Translations under genes and position numbers: made by a program
The notes under the pieces: generated by a model
What the model was told of the DNA's origin: nothing
The model's database searches: none
Seen by the model: only the letters and a program-made list of their open reading frames with translations
In this document: in pieces, positions 54,108 through 64,000 of the stretch
How positions within the stretch are numbered: the stretch's first letter is position 1
Layout of the letters: each line of letters starts with the position of its first letter
Source of the DNA: Xiphydria camelus
Lineage: Eukaryota; Arthropoda; Insecta; Hymenoptera; Xiphydriidae
Direction of reading: 5' to 3'
DNA length: 64,000 nucleotides
NCBI GenBank assembly: GCA_963678675.1
Contig: OY783193.1
Coordinates: forward strand, 28,862,016 to 28,926,015

Positions 54108-54252
54108 GGAATGTTCCGCTTAGCCTAATTGACTGACAACCAAGTTCTGACTGTCAGTCAATACTTATGTCATTAATCTATCATTGATCGGCGGAATACG
54201 TATAAACAAATTAGGCCACACCTGCCATGACTATCCTGAGCGGAACACCCTG
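54108..54252. repeat. Short palindromic MITE, in duplication copy 1
   Basis: GGAATGTTCCGCTTAGCCTA pairs loosely with TGAGCGGAACACCC; CTGACAACCAAGTTCTGACTGTCAG forms the middle. Related to 47311-47523. Repeated at 59292-59436. Confidence 0.55.
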
Positions 54253-54349
54253 CATATAATCAGATAAAGACAAATTTCAGATCCGATTATATCCAATTAC
54301 ACATGATCATGTATAATTATATATAAACATTTTTTCCCGGGTTATCAGT

Positions 54350-54560
54350 GAGAATCGCCCACAATATTAATAACGCGGTAATACATTTTCAGTCATAATA
54401 CTTTATTAAAACCTATTTCCCGTATGCAATCAATCATGTTAAATGGTTTACAATATATTTTATTGCGTAAGTCATCAAGATTAAATGAAAGTGGTACCTA
54501 CGAGGAATTTTTAAAATATTATCAACTGTAACAATCTTGACAGACCCCTCTTTTAAGATG
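54350..54560 (-). repeat. Dispersed repeat A, copy 3, in duplication copy 1
   Basis: Minus-strand copy: reads AAAAGAGGGGTCTGTCAAGA at its start (54560) and GTGGGCGATTCTCACTGA at its end. Shares AAATATATTGTAAACCATTT and TTAATAAAGTATTATGACTG with the other copies. Repeated at 59534-59744. Confidence 0.75.
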
Positions 54561-55332
54561 CGTTGTCTTTTTCGCGTAAACCTTTTTCTAGCATCCGTAT
54601 ACACACACGTACGTATTTAAGTACACCCGAGACTCGCCACGCTATTCGGCGCGAGAACCTCTCGATCTCTTTGACTATTCAACGACTGATGCGCAATTTG
54701 AGGTACGCTTCGGCGACGTTCATCGCGGGAGTACGATGAACGTGAAAGCTACGTAGGATTTTGTACATAGATCGCTCGAGGTACCTTTTCGACGATATAA
54801 TTTTCTATTTACGTCTGGAACGTAGAAAGTAGAATGGGAGATCTATATATGGGGACGAACCTTTTAGGAGAAATTCGACGTTCGTTATTGAAATATCATT
54901 GTCAAATCCTTTAGGTACTCGTGGCGTCACGGATTCTGTCGCTGATGATTTTTCTAAATATTATTTTCAAACGTACTAACCAATGATCAATTAAATCTCA
55001 TACTTTTGTTAGCTATGGTGGCGTTTGTCCTGGCTGATGAAAGCATGACAATTACTTACACAGCCCACAAAAGAAATGTTTCTTACCCAGAGATCGTGTC
55101 ATGTTAGCTAATTTCGAAGGTTTTTGGCGTGCTAAATTCAAACCCCTTGGCCAAATTACTCCATCAGGTTTTCAAAACATCGTAACTTGAATGTGCTGAA
55201 AAGGCCATTTTAGGACACTTTTCAGTGAGAATATCTCAAAAACCTGACATGATAGAGTCATTCTACCAACGGGATCGAATTCAGCATAAAAAATCTATCA
55301 AAATTAATTATTACAATCAATAAAGGTACGAA
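54561..55332. other. Stretch without recognised gene, in duplication copy 1
   Basis: 54561-54910 is moderately GC-rich and unique within the unit; 54917-55060 is a half-copy of the 34415 MITE (CGTCACGGATTCTGTCGCTG). Nothing codes convincingly. Confidence 0.45.
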
Positions 55333-55540
55333 TTCATGGTGACGCTCGACGCTTATATTCAGCGTGAAATAGGTCACGTGACCAAGATTATTCGCAAATA
55401 AGCAGTTAATATTTTACGTACATTTGAATGATACAAATTGTCAAAATTGAATTTCGCAAAATATTAACTGCTTATTTGCGAATAATCTTGATCACGTGAC
55501 CTATTTAATGTTAAAAATAGGCATCGAGCGTCAGCATGAA
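55333..55540. repeat. Palindromic MITE, in duplication copy 1
   Basis: ATAGGTCACGTGACCAAGAT on the left mirrors ATCTTGATCACGTGACCTAT on the right; GCAAATAAGCAGTTAATATT and its inverse lie inside. Ends near GACGCTCGACGC and GCATCGAGCGTC. Repeated at 60517-60724. Confidence 0.8.
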
Positions 55541-56040
55541 AAAGCACTATAAATGAAAAAATGCATACTTCGTATACATCGGCGAAACTTTCTCTGTCCT
55601 CTAATGTACACTATAGTCCATATCAATCAATGATCGAATTTAGCACTCCGAGAACCGTCGAAATTACATAAGACGATCTCTAGGTCAAAACTTATGTGAG
55701 CCTGTTATTCATCAGGAATATACTTCTTTTTATCGCGTCTATACACTTGCTAATATCGCAAAAACCTACCCCGACGACTGATCCTTCTTCGAACACCTTA
55801 CCGAACCCCCCCCATTAACGGGGTACACGTTCAAACCACTCGCCTTTTATCGATTTTTACGATATTACGACGATGATAAGTACCGAGATAGAAAAGTCTG
55901 CCACAGGATTAGTGCAGTGACGCCAATATACCGCCAAAGTTGATGCAGACCTTGTCGAAGCACGTCGTGTCGGTAGAACCTGATATTTCTACCGTGGCAT
56001 TGTACCGCAATTCTGGAGGAACTTTTCTATCTGGGAGGAA

Positions 56041-56572
56041 CTTTACATATATGTTTAATCATTGAGAAATTCTACGCGCAGTATCGATCGAACGGTGGTT
56101 CGATTCCGAACTAGCCGAATAACTTCGAATGCAGGCACTCGAACAGCACGTACGACCCAGTCCGGCGAGAGAGTGTGCATTGGTATTTTCTAATTACTAA
56201 GATTCCCAAGAGGGGGAGTCGCGTCTCGGGGAAGACGGTGTATATAATCGAATCGAAAATGTTCCGAAAGGGCGCAACGACTTGCGACTTTAAAGGAGAT
56301 TTTATCGTGATAGAGAGTCGCGCTTAGCGCGATGCGATTTAGTCATCGGGAAAGGAGACTTCCGCGGAACGCGGCCAGGAACGCGGACGATCGACGACCA
56401 ATTCTTTTTTAGCAGCTCTACGTAATTCCATCTACACTCGCGATCGCAGGTTTCTTTCGACGTACGTTTGGACTGCACGCGTAAATCCCTCTTCGAGTTC
56501 AACGTGACCCTCGCTCTCGTCAGTTACGTGCAAAATTTAGGATAACCGGATCGCACGAGGATGCCGCACAAA
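56041..56572. other. GC-rich stretch of unknown nature, in duplication copy 1
   Basis: Non-repetitive, GC-richer sequence (for example TCGCGCTTAGCGCGATGCGA, a short hairpin at 56318). A 66-codon minus ORF has no recognised domain. The duplication breakpoint lies at its right end. Confidence 0.4.
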
Positions 56573-59500
56573 TTTGTGAATGATCTCGCTGTCGATAAAA
56601 TAGTGAAACTCATTGGCATAGTAACGACTGAATAGCATGTCGTTCCTGAATATCATGGCTATGCAGATACGATAAAACATTGATCATTACGCCTATGAGT
56701 GACAATGGCCCTTGCGCGGGCTGCCTATGGCAAAATATTTACTACATGTAAGAAAGATGATCCGTTACTGTATTAGCCACGTTCTGACAAAAGTCTCATT
56801 ATAAAAAGAAAATACAGCATTAAAATGCATTGAAATCGATAATGCGTAGCAGACCACATACTGGTAATTACCACGCATTCTCCGTAAGTACACAACGTGT
56901 CTAATATAACGAAAAGTATCAGTGTCTATCAAATCAGTTTAAAATCTCGTCAGCCATGGCAGTTCTTGGAAAAAAAACAGCCATATAATTATAATCCAAA
57001 ATTTGCCTCTATCTGATCATGTATGGAAATTCATGTATGATCATATATGATCAGATGTGATATTATACATATTTAGATATGAACAAAGTTGAAAATGTTT
57101 GATCTAATTATATCATATCCTCTCTGGCCATACGAGTATACCGCATGTCCTATGGCCAACCGCGCAGGTGAGCTGCGACCTGAATTCTTGACTTCGGCAG
57201 TATTTATGGTACAGTTAGAGTTGGCTTCAGACGAGTGCGCTGCATAAGAACGAAAAGTGCCGACTGCTCTTCTAATAGCTGTCAATTCGGGAGATCGAAG
57301 CGTTTCATGTAACCTCAAAATCGTAAAGTTTTGAGTTAGTAGTGAATAATATGTAGAAGTGATGAGAAATAATCAAAAATAATCTTCCGAATTGCCAGCC
57401 ATCGTGAAATCAGACGACGCTTTTCGCTCTTACGCTGCGTTCTTACGAAAAGTGTGAAACGTCTGATCTCCCGATGGCTATCAATTCGGGAGATCGAAGT
57501 CTAAGCTCGAAATCGTGAATCTTTGAATAAATGGTAAGTAATGTTCAGAAGTGAAAGTTAACAATCATTCGGGTTTTTTCGATGTCCAACCGAATTACAC
57601 GCCTCATGCCTATTTGTTTCAGAAATTATTTCCGCGCTAGCACCGCGCGTGTCTAGGAAGTAGTTTTACGAAGTGGCGTGAGCGATACCTAAGGTGTCAA
57701 TTCGGAAGATTATTTATGATTATTTCTCATCACTTCTACAAATTATTCACTACTAATTCAAAACTACGAGTTTGAGGTTACACGAAATGCTTCGATCTCC
57801 CGAATTGACAGCTATTAGAAGAGCAGTCGACACTTTTCGTTCTTATGCAGCGCACTCGTCTGAAGCCCACTCTAACTGTACCATAAATACTGCCGAAGTC
57901 AAGAATTCAGGTCGCAGCTCACCTGCGCGGTTGGCCATAGGACATGCGGTATAATTATGTATGATCATATACAGGGTGTCAAAAAGTCCCGGTACGGCTG
58001 ATTATCTCAGCGGAAAATCATTTTAGAGAAAAATGTTTAATACAAAACTTTTACGATTTTTCCCTGGCTACTCAATGGTCATATTAGATTTGACCTTAAC
58101 CATGACCTCCAAGGTCATATCAAGGTAAAATAGATTTTTTAAAATGGGAACCCCTATTTTTGATACCGGAAATGAAAAGAGTGGGAAATTTCACGTTCAA
58201 ATATGTCCTTGACCATTTTTTTTATGTGACCTTTATGGTCAGCGGAGATCAAATTGAGGTCAAGTACAGTTCGGCTTCGTACCATGAAAGTTATGGGCCA
58301 TAGAAAAATTCGTTTTGATAGTAGGGTTTAGGATTCTTCCGTGGATATTTTCGGGGTTGCTGTCTATGAATCTGAAGTTAGATGTAAGAAATTCAAAATG
58401 GCTTATTCAAAATGGCGTATCCAATATATTCAGACAAAAACTTAAACGTCATTCTGCACGGACGTACGCACTAAGGGGTTTTTGGGTTCACTCATTATGA
58501 GTCTGATGTAAGGTGTAATAATTTCAAAATGGCCTATCCAAAATGGCGGACGAAAACTTAAACGATATGCAGCTGCATGAAAGTTGGCACTAAAGGGTTT
58601 TCCGGGTCACTGATTGTGAACTTGATGTCAGATGTAGGAAATTCAAAATGGCCGATCCAACATTGCGAATGAAAACTTAAACGACATGAATCTGCATGGA
58701 AGTAGACACTAAGGGGTTTCCGGGGTGACTCATTGCAAAATGGCAGATCCAACATGGCGGACGAAAATTAAAAAAATATAAAGCTGCACTAAGGTTGGCA
58801 CTAAGGGATTTTTCGTGTAACTGATTTGGAATATGTCAGATGTAAGAAATTCCAAATGAAGGTCATGGTCAAGGTCAAGTCCAATATCAACATTGTATAG
58901 CCACGAAAAAATCCTAAACCCTACTGTCAAAAAGAATTTGTCTAGGGCCCATAGCTTTCATGGTACGAAGCCGAACTGTACTTGACCTCAATTTGACCTC
59001 TACTGACCATAAAGCTCATATGAAAAAAATGGTCAAGGACAGACTTAAACGTGAAATTCCCCGCTCTTTTCATTTCCGGTATCAAAAATAGGGGTTCCCA
59101 TTTTAAAAAATCAATTTTATCTTGATATGACCTTGAAGGTCATGGTCAAGGTTAAATCCAATATGACCATTGGGTAGCCAAGGAAAAATCGTAAAAGTTT
59201 TGTATTAAACATTTTTCTCTAGAATGATTTCCCGCTGAGATAATCAGCCGTACCGGGACTTTTTGAACACCCTGTATAGTTTCTCATATACGGAATGTTC
59301 CGCTTAGCCTAATTGACTGACAACCAAGTTCTGACTGTCAGTCAATACTTATGTCATTAATCTATCATTGATCGGCGGAATACGTATAAACAAATTAGGC
59401 CACACCTGCCATGACTATCCTGAGCGGAACACCCTGCATATAATCAGATAAAGACAAATTTCAGATCCGATTATATCCAATTACACATGATCATGTATAA

Positions 59501-61756
59501 TTATATATAAACATTTTTTCCCGGGTTATCAGTGAGAATCGCCCACAATATTAATAACGCGGTAATACATTTTCAGTCATAATACTTTATTAAAACCTAT
59601 TTCCCGTATGCAATCAATCATGTTAAATGGTTTACAATATATTTTATTGCGTAAGTCATCAAGATTAAATGAAAGTGGTACCTACGAGGAATTTTTAAAA
59701 TATTATCAACTGTAACAATCTTGACAGACCCCTCTTTTAAGATGCGTTGTCTTTTTCGCGTAAACCTTTTTCTAGCATCCGTATACACACACGTACGTAT
59801 TTAAGTACACCCGAGACTCGCCACGCTATTCGGCGCGAGAACCTCTCGATCTCTTTGACTATTCAACGACTGATGCGCAATTTGAGGTACGCTTCGGCGA
59901 CGTTCATCGCGGGAGTACGATGAACGTGAAAGCTACGTAGGATTTTGTACATAGATCGCTCGAGGTACCTTTTCGACGATATAATTTTCTATTTACGTCT
60001 GGAACGTAGAAAGTAGAATGGGAGATCTATATATGGGGACGAACCTTTTAGGAGAAATTCGACGTTCGTTATTGAAATATCATTGTCAAATCCTTTAGGT
60101 ACTCGTGGCGTCACGGATTCTGTCGCTGATGATTTTTCTAAATATTATTTTCAAACGTACTAACCAATGATCAATTAAATCTCATACTTTTGTTAGCTAT
60201 GGTGGCGTTTGTCCTGGCTGATGAAAGCATGACAATTACTTACACAGCCCACAAAAGAAATGTTTCTTACCCAGAGATCGTGTCATGTTAGCTAATTTCG
60301 AAGGTTTTTGGCGTGCTAAATTCAAACCCCTTGGCCAAATTACTCCATCAGGTTTTCAAAACATCGTAACTTGAATGTGCTGAAAAGGCCATTTTAGGAC
60401 ACTTTTCAGTGAGAATATCTCAAAAACCTGACATGATAGAGTCATTCTACCAACGGGATCGAATTCAGCATAAAAAATCTATCAAAATTAATTATTACAA
60501 TCAATAAAGGTACGAATTCATGGTGACGCTCGACGCTTATATTCAGCGTGAAATAGGTCACGTGACCAAGATTATTCGCAAATAAGCAGTTAATATTTTA
60601 CGTACATTTGAATGATACAAATTGTCAAAATTGAATTTCGCAAAATATTAACTGCTTATTTGCGAATAATCTTGATCACGTGACCTATTTAATGTTAAAA
60701 ATAGGCATCGAGCGTCAGCATGAAAAAGCACTATAAATGAAAAAATGCATACTTCGTATACATCGGCGAAACTTTCTCTGTCCTCTAATGTACACTATAG
60801 TCCATATCAATCAATGATCGAATTTAGCACTCCGAGAACCGTCGAAATTACATAAGACGATCTCTAGGTCAAAACTTATGTGAGCCTGTTATTCATCAGG
60901 AATATACTTCTTTTTATCGCGTCTATACACTTGCTAATATCGCAAAAACCTACCCCGACGACTGATCCTTCTTCGAACACCTTACCGAACCCCCCCCATT
61001 AACGGGGTACACGTTCAAACCACTCGCCTTTTATCGATTTTTACGATATTACGACGATGATAAGTACCGAGATAGAAAAGTCTGCCACAGGATTAGTGCA
61101 GTGACGCCAATATACCGCCAAAGTTGATGCAGACCTTGTCGAAGCACGTCGTGTCGGTAGAACCTGATATTTCTACCGTGGCATTGTACCGCAATTCTGG
61201 AGGAACTTTTCTATCTGGGAGGAACTTTACATATATGTTTAATCATTGAGAAATTCTACGCGCAGTATCGATCGAACGGTGGTTCGATTCCGAACTAGCC
61301 GAATAACTTCGAATGCAGGCACTCGAACAGCACGTACGACCCAGTCCGGCGAGAGAGTGTGCATTGGTATTTTCTAATTACTAAGATTCCCAAGAGGGGG
61401 AGTCGCGTCTCGGGGAAGACGGTGTATATAATCGAATCGAAAATGTTCCGAAAGGGCGCAACGACTTGCGACTTTAAAGGAGATTTTATCGTGATAGAGA
61501 GTCGCGCTTAGCGCGATGCGATTTAGTCATCGGGAAAGGAGACTTCCGCGGAACGCGGCCAGGAACGCGGACGATCGACGACCAATTCTTTTTTAGCAGC
61601 TCTACGTAATTCCATCTACACTCGCGATCGCAGGTTTCTTTCGACGTACGTTTGGACTGCACGCGTAAATCCCTCTTCGAGTTCAACGTGACCCTCGCTC
61701 TCGTCAGTTACGTGCAAAATTTAGGATAACCGGATCGCACGAGGATGCCGCACAAA
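56573..61756. repeat. 5184-bp tandem duplication, copy 2
   Basis: Head-to-tail second copy. It contains, in order, the foldback 57127-57954, the mariner-like element 57972-59274, repeat A at 59534-59744 (minus) and the MITE 60517-60724. After 61756 the unique sequence TTCCGCGGTAGATCGG begins. Near identity means a very recent event, two haplotypes placed in series, or an assembly artefact. Confidence 0.93.
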
Positions 61757-62084
61757 TTTCTTCCGCGGTAGATCGGAAAATACTTGGCAAATATCGTATC
61801 GAAAAGTTGGAATGGAAAACAAGACGCGTCGACGACTGCACTTCGAACGTACGATAATTATATGGAAATGTTAAATAAACATATACTTACGTAGATTAAG
61901 TACTAAGCATCCCTCGACCACAAATCCTGTAAACGGCTGTACGTAATGTAAAATAAAAGGAAAAGATATGTACTTATATCGCACGTGTCGCAGCTAATGA
62001 ATATTTATCATTAACGAATAATTATAAATTGCAGATTACTCGCAACTAATGAACATTTGTCATTAACAAAGAATATTAAATCGC
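61757..62084. other. Intergenic stretch without recognised feature
   Basis: AT-rich, with a short repeated pair CATTAACGAATAATTATAAATTGCAGATTACTCGCAACTAATGAA (parts recur at 61995 and 62045). No coding signal. Confidence 0.4.
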
Positions 62085-62720
62085 AGATGACTCCCTGTGG
62101 TAAATTACTCATAGATCCATATAATGTAAAATCCTTTAGAAATCCCATACAATTCCTTACGGAAATATGATATGTATTTGAAACAGCAATTCCAGATATC
62201 CACCCATTAGAATCCGAGAAGATTAAATCAGAATTTATATGGGATTTTATACGCATATGTAAAAATAAATAAAATCTTATAAAAATAAATGCCGTTTATA
62301 TTTACTAATTGGTTCTTACTAATAAAACGACGTTCATCTTTGTGGGATTTTACTTGTTCTTACACATGCGCATAGAATCCCATAATCTCCGATTTATCTT
62401 CCTCAGGTTTTAGTGGGTAGATATTTGGAATTGCCGTTTCAATATACATCCCATGATTCTATAAGGAATTGTAGGAGATTCTCTTAGAATTTTATAAGGA
62501 TCTATAGATTTTTTCAGCAAAGCATGATTGTACACCCCCCTATTGAAAAAGTATCATAGATTCTCATAGGAAACTTGCGAAATCCCCATAGAATTCCTCT
62601 GGAAATCTGATGTGCTTCAGACACAGCAATTCCAAATGCCCTCTATAAAAATCTGAGAGAGATGAATGAGTATATATTGGATTCCACGTGTGTCTGTTGA
62701 AACAAGCAAAATCTTGTAAG
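62085..62720. repeat. Palindromic MITE (AATTCCAGATATCCAC family), one full and one partial copy
   Basis: 62085-62515 is a palindrome (AGCAATTCCAGATATCCACC against GGTAGATATTTGGAATTGCC-type inverse, and TAGAATCCCATAAT). 62540-62720 is a further partial copy in direct orientation. Related to 33775-34240. Confidence 0.65.
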
Positions 62721-63170
62721 ATTCTATTAGTAATAGGCTATTTGACTACTATTGTGAGAAACCACCAGAAATGGTTTATTATATAATTTTGTACAAGCTG
62801 TATGAATATTTCTAATGAAATAAGCAATATATTCACTAAAAATCGAGGAACAAATTTAAATAGCTAAAAAGGCTCCAAAAACGGCAAGCTAGCGGCCTCT
62901 CTAATCACGTGATCCCTCTGACATCACATAATTGTAAACACAAATGAACGTTGTCGCGTCTGCATCCAGACTTGACCTAAAATCCCCATAACTTTTGGAA
63001 GTTACTAGATTTTTGGCGGCGCATTCAAACTCTTTGTATTAACCTCTAATTATTGTCATTTTATTAAGCAAGTAAGGTATAGATGGATTGTAATAGAGAG
63101 AAAGAACGAGAACGTCGAAGACTGCGTGATAAGTTAAATAAGTCGCAGGCCACCGTGGTTTCTATTCGCG
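62721..63170. other. Intergenic stretch without recognised feature
   Basis: No gene or complete repeat could be recognised. Confidence 0.4.
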
Positions 63171-63189
63171 AGATTATAATAGTTATTTT

Positions 63190-63300
63190 CGTTATTAGGG
63201 CGTGAAGCGCTGTTTCTAACGAGTGTGAAGTTTGCCGCACGAGCGAAGCGAGTACGGCAATCACACTCGTTAAAGCGGCGCGAAACAACCGAATAACGAA
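63190..63300. repeat. Imperfect palindrome around GCACGAGCGAAGCGAGTACG
   Basis: CGTTATTAGG and CCGAATAACG, GTTTCTAACGAGTGTGA and TCACACTCGTTAAAG, and TGCCGCACGAGC/GCGAGTACGGCA are nested inverted pairs. About 110 bases, GC-rich stem. Confidence 0.75.
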
Positions 63301-63305
63301 TTCTA

Positions 63306-63468
63306 TTTTTTGTCACAAGTGTCAAATACGAGGTTGACGATTTCACGCACTGCGCAGGTTATTTCACGCACTGCGCAACTTTTCACGAATTGGTGTGTGA
63401 AAGATGACTTCACATGCGTCGAGGACGCCCATGAAACCGAGTATTTGACACTGAGTGACAAAAACACC
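63306..63468. repeat. Short MITE with TTTTTGTCAC termini
   Basis: TTTTTGTCACAAGTGTCAAA and TTTGACACTGAGTGACAAAAA are inverted. Inside, GGTTATTTCACGCACTGCGCA-type text occurs twice in tandem (TTTCACGCACTGCGCA at 63340 and 63361). Confidence 0.75.
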
Positions 63469-63828
63469 TTTATTGCGTGATGGACAGGGGATCTGAGTCG
63501 CCGCTGCGAGCTCCGTTTGTAAATATGGTATCCCCTTTCGCGGACCGATAGGTCGTAGTTAATTTACCTAGCAAGAACAGTTCTCCTTTCTTTGAGTCAC
63601 GTAGGCGTGCGCGCATAAAATTTGTCATCGATACGCGCTTCGGATTGCGGGAGTTCGTGCGCGGTAGACCCACGGTCGATGAGGGCATGTTTTTTTTTCG
63701 AGTGCGTGGGATTGTGCGCGCCAGAGTCAGGGTCGATGCGTGCTTTCTTCGCACGTGGACGCGTGGAGCGTGGATTAGATCATTGTGCGTAGACGAAGAA
63801 AGTGGGAGTAGAGTCCTTGACTACGACT

Positions 63829-63990
63829 AGCGTCGAGTATCAGATTGGTTCCCCATATTAGCGCTGAGTATCAGATTGGTTCCCCACATTAGTGCTGAAT
63901 ATTTGATTGGTTCCCCGTTGTTACCGAGAGGCGGGGACTTTTGATTTAAAAGGATGCACTTTGCCGCTCGAGGTGCACTCAGATACCGAT
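63829..63990 (+). promoter_or_regulatory. Promoter-like block: three inverted CCAAT boxes, TATA-like box, initiator
   Basis: GATTGGTTCCCC occurs three times (about 63843, 63875 and 63907) in units of 32 bases that begin GCGYYGAGTATC. They are followed by ATTTAAAAGG (about 63943) and, about 34 bases on, ACTCAGA, close to the arthropod initiator TCAGT. ATTGG is the inverted CCAAT box bound by NF-Y. The transcript would run rightwards out of the window; it could belong to a gene or to a retroelement. Confidence 0.45.
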
Positions 63991-64000
63991 TTATAACGAC

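Larger units (their letters stand above)
51389..56572. repeat. 5184-bp tandem duplication, copy 1
   Basis: Every base checked between 51389 and 56572 recurs 5184 positions later, except 51558 (T here, C at 56742) and 52371 (G here, A at 57555). The outer breakpoints share ATTT, consistent with a microhomology-type duplication or an assembly duplicate. Contents are MITEs and unrecognised sequence only. Confidence 0.93.

Noticed and set aside
63832..63925. Three 32-base repeats considered as a CRISPR or minisatellite
   Set aside because: No spacers and only three units; the CCAAT content and the downstream TATA-like box fit a promoter better.
1..64000. tRNA, rRNA and other structured RNA genes
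   Set aside because: None was recognised by eye; the many hairpins found are explained by palindromic MITEs. A covariance-model search would be needed to exclude small RNAs.

Overview
The window is nuclear DNA of an insect. Genes are split by GT-AG introns, host sequence is sparse, and most of the DNA is mobile elements of the kinds common in Hymenoptera: mariner-like elements with a DUF4817-type N-terminus, PIF/Harbinger, many palindromic MITEs, and R1/I-like LINEs. An ant or close relative is the most likely source. This is an inference from gene content and repeat style; no marker in the window proves the species.

The host backbone is one large plus-strand gene, the 3' half of a Slo2/KCNT-type sodium-activated potassium channel. 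Eight coding exons join in phase: 1751-1856, 7449-7576, 7669-7920, 8006-8117, 11039-11224, 31086-31217, 32527-32640 and 34741-35646 (stop). They encode the cytoplasmic RCK2 half and the long Ser/Gly-rich tail; the membrane part lies to the left of the window. A minus-strand sugar transporter fragment (two exons, 779-520 and 449-211) sits upstream of the first visible channel exon and is probably nested in a channel intron.

The 19.9 kb intron 11225-31085 is a repeat nest. A giant inverted repeat (about 12208-16110 against 26995-30897) carries a solo LTR in its left arm (13885-14576, TSD CTATC) and a THAP-encoding P-like element in its right arm (28730-29500). Between the arms lie a LINE 3' fragment, a palindromic element rich in TCAAGGTCA motifs, and a foldback element (19170-24215) with a 2.4 kb mariner-like element inserted in its right arm.

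Downstream of the channel stop are two minus-strand LINE copies set in (TC)n microsatellite, with a 200 bp assembly gap (37671-37870). A plus-strand ORF with a stretch resembling the channel tail follows; it is interrupted by a foldback element (39680-42603) and stays open on the far side. Next come a degenerate mariner (44029-45302) and a complete, apparently intact PIF/Harbinger transposon (45347-49623, TSD CTG) with a spliced DDE transposase and a convergent Myb/SANT-like partner gene, itself nested in a TTAA-flanked element.

From 51389 to 61756 a 5184 bp unit is present twice in tandem with only two differences noticed; it holds only repeats and unrecognised sequence. The window ends in MITEs and, at 63829-63990, a promoter-like block with three evenly spaced inverted CCAAT boxes, a TATA-like box and an initiator-like site. 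No rRNA, tRNA or CRISPR array was recognised.
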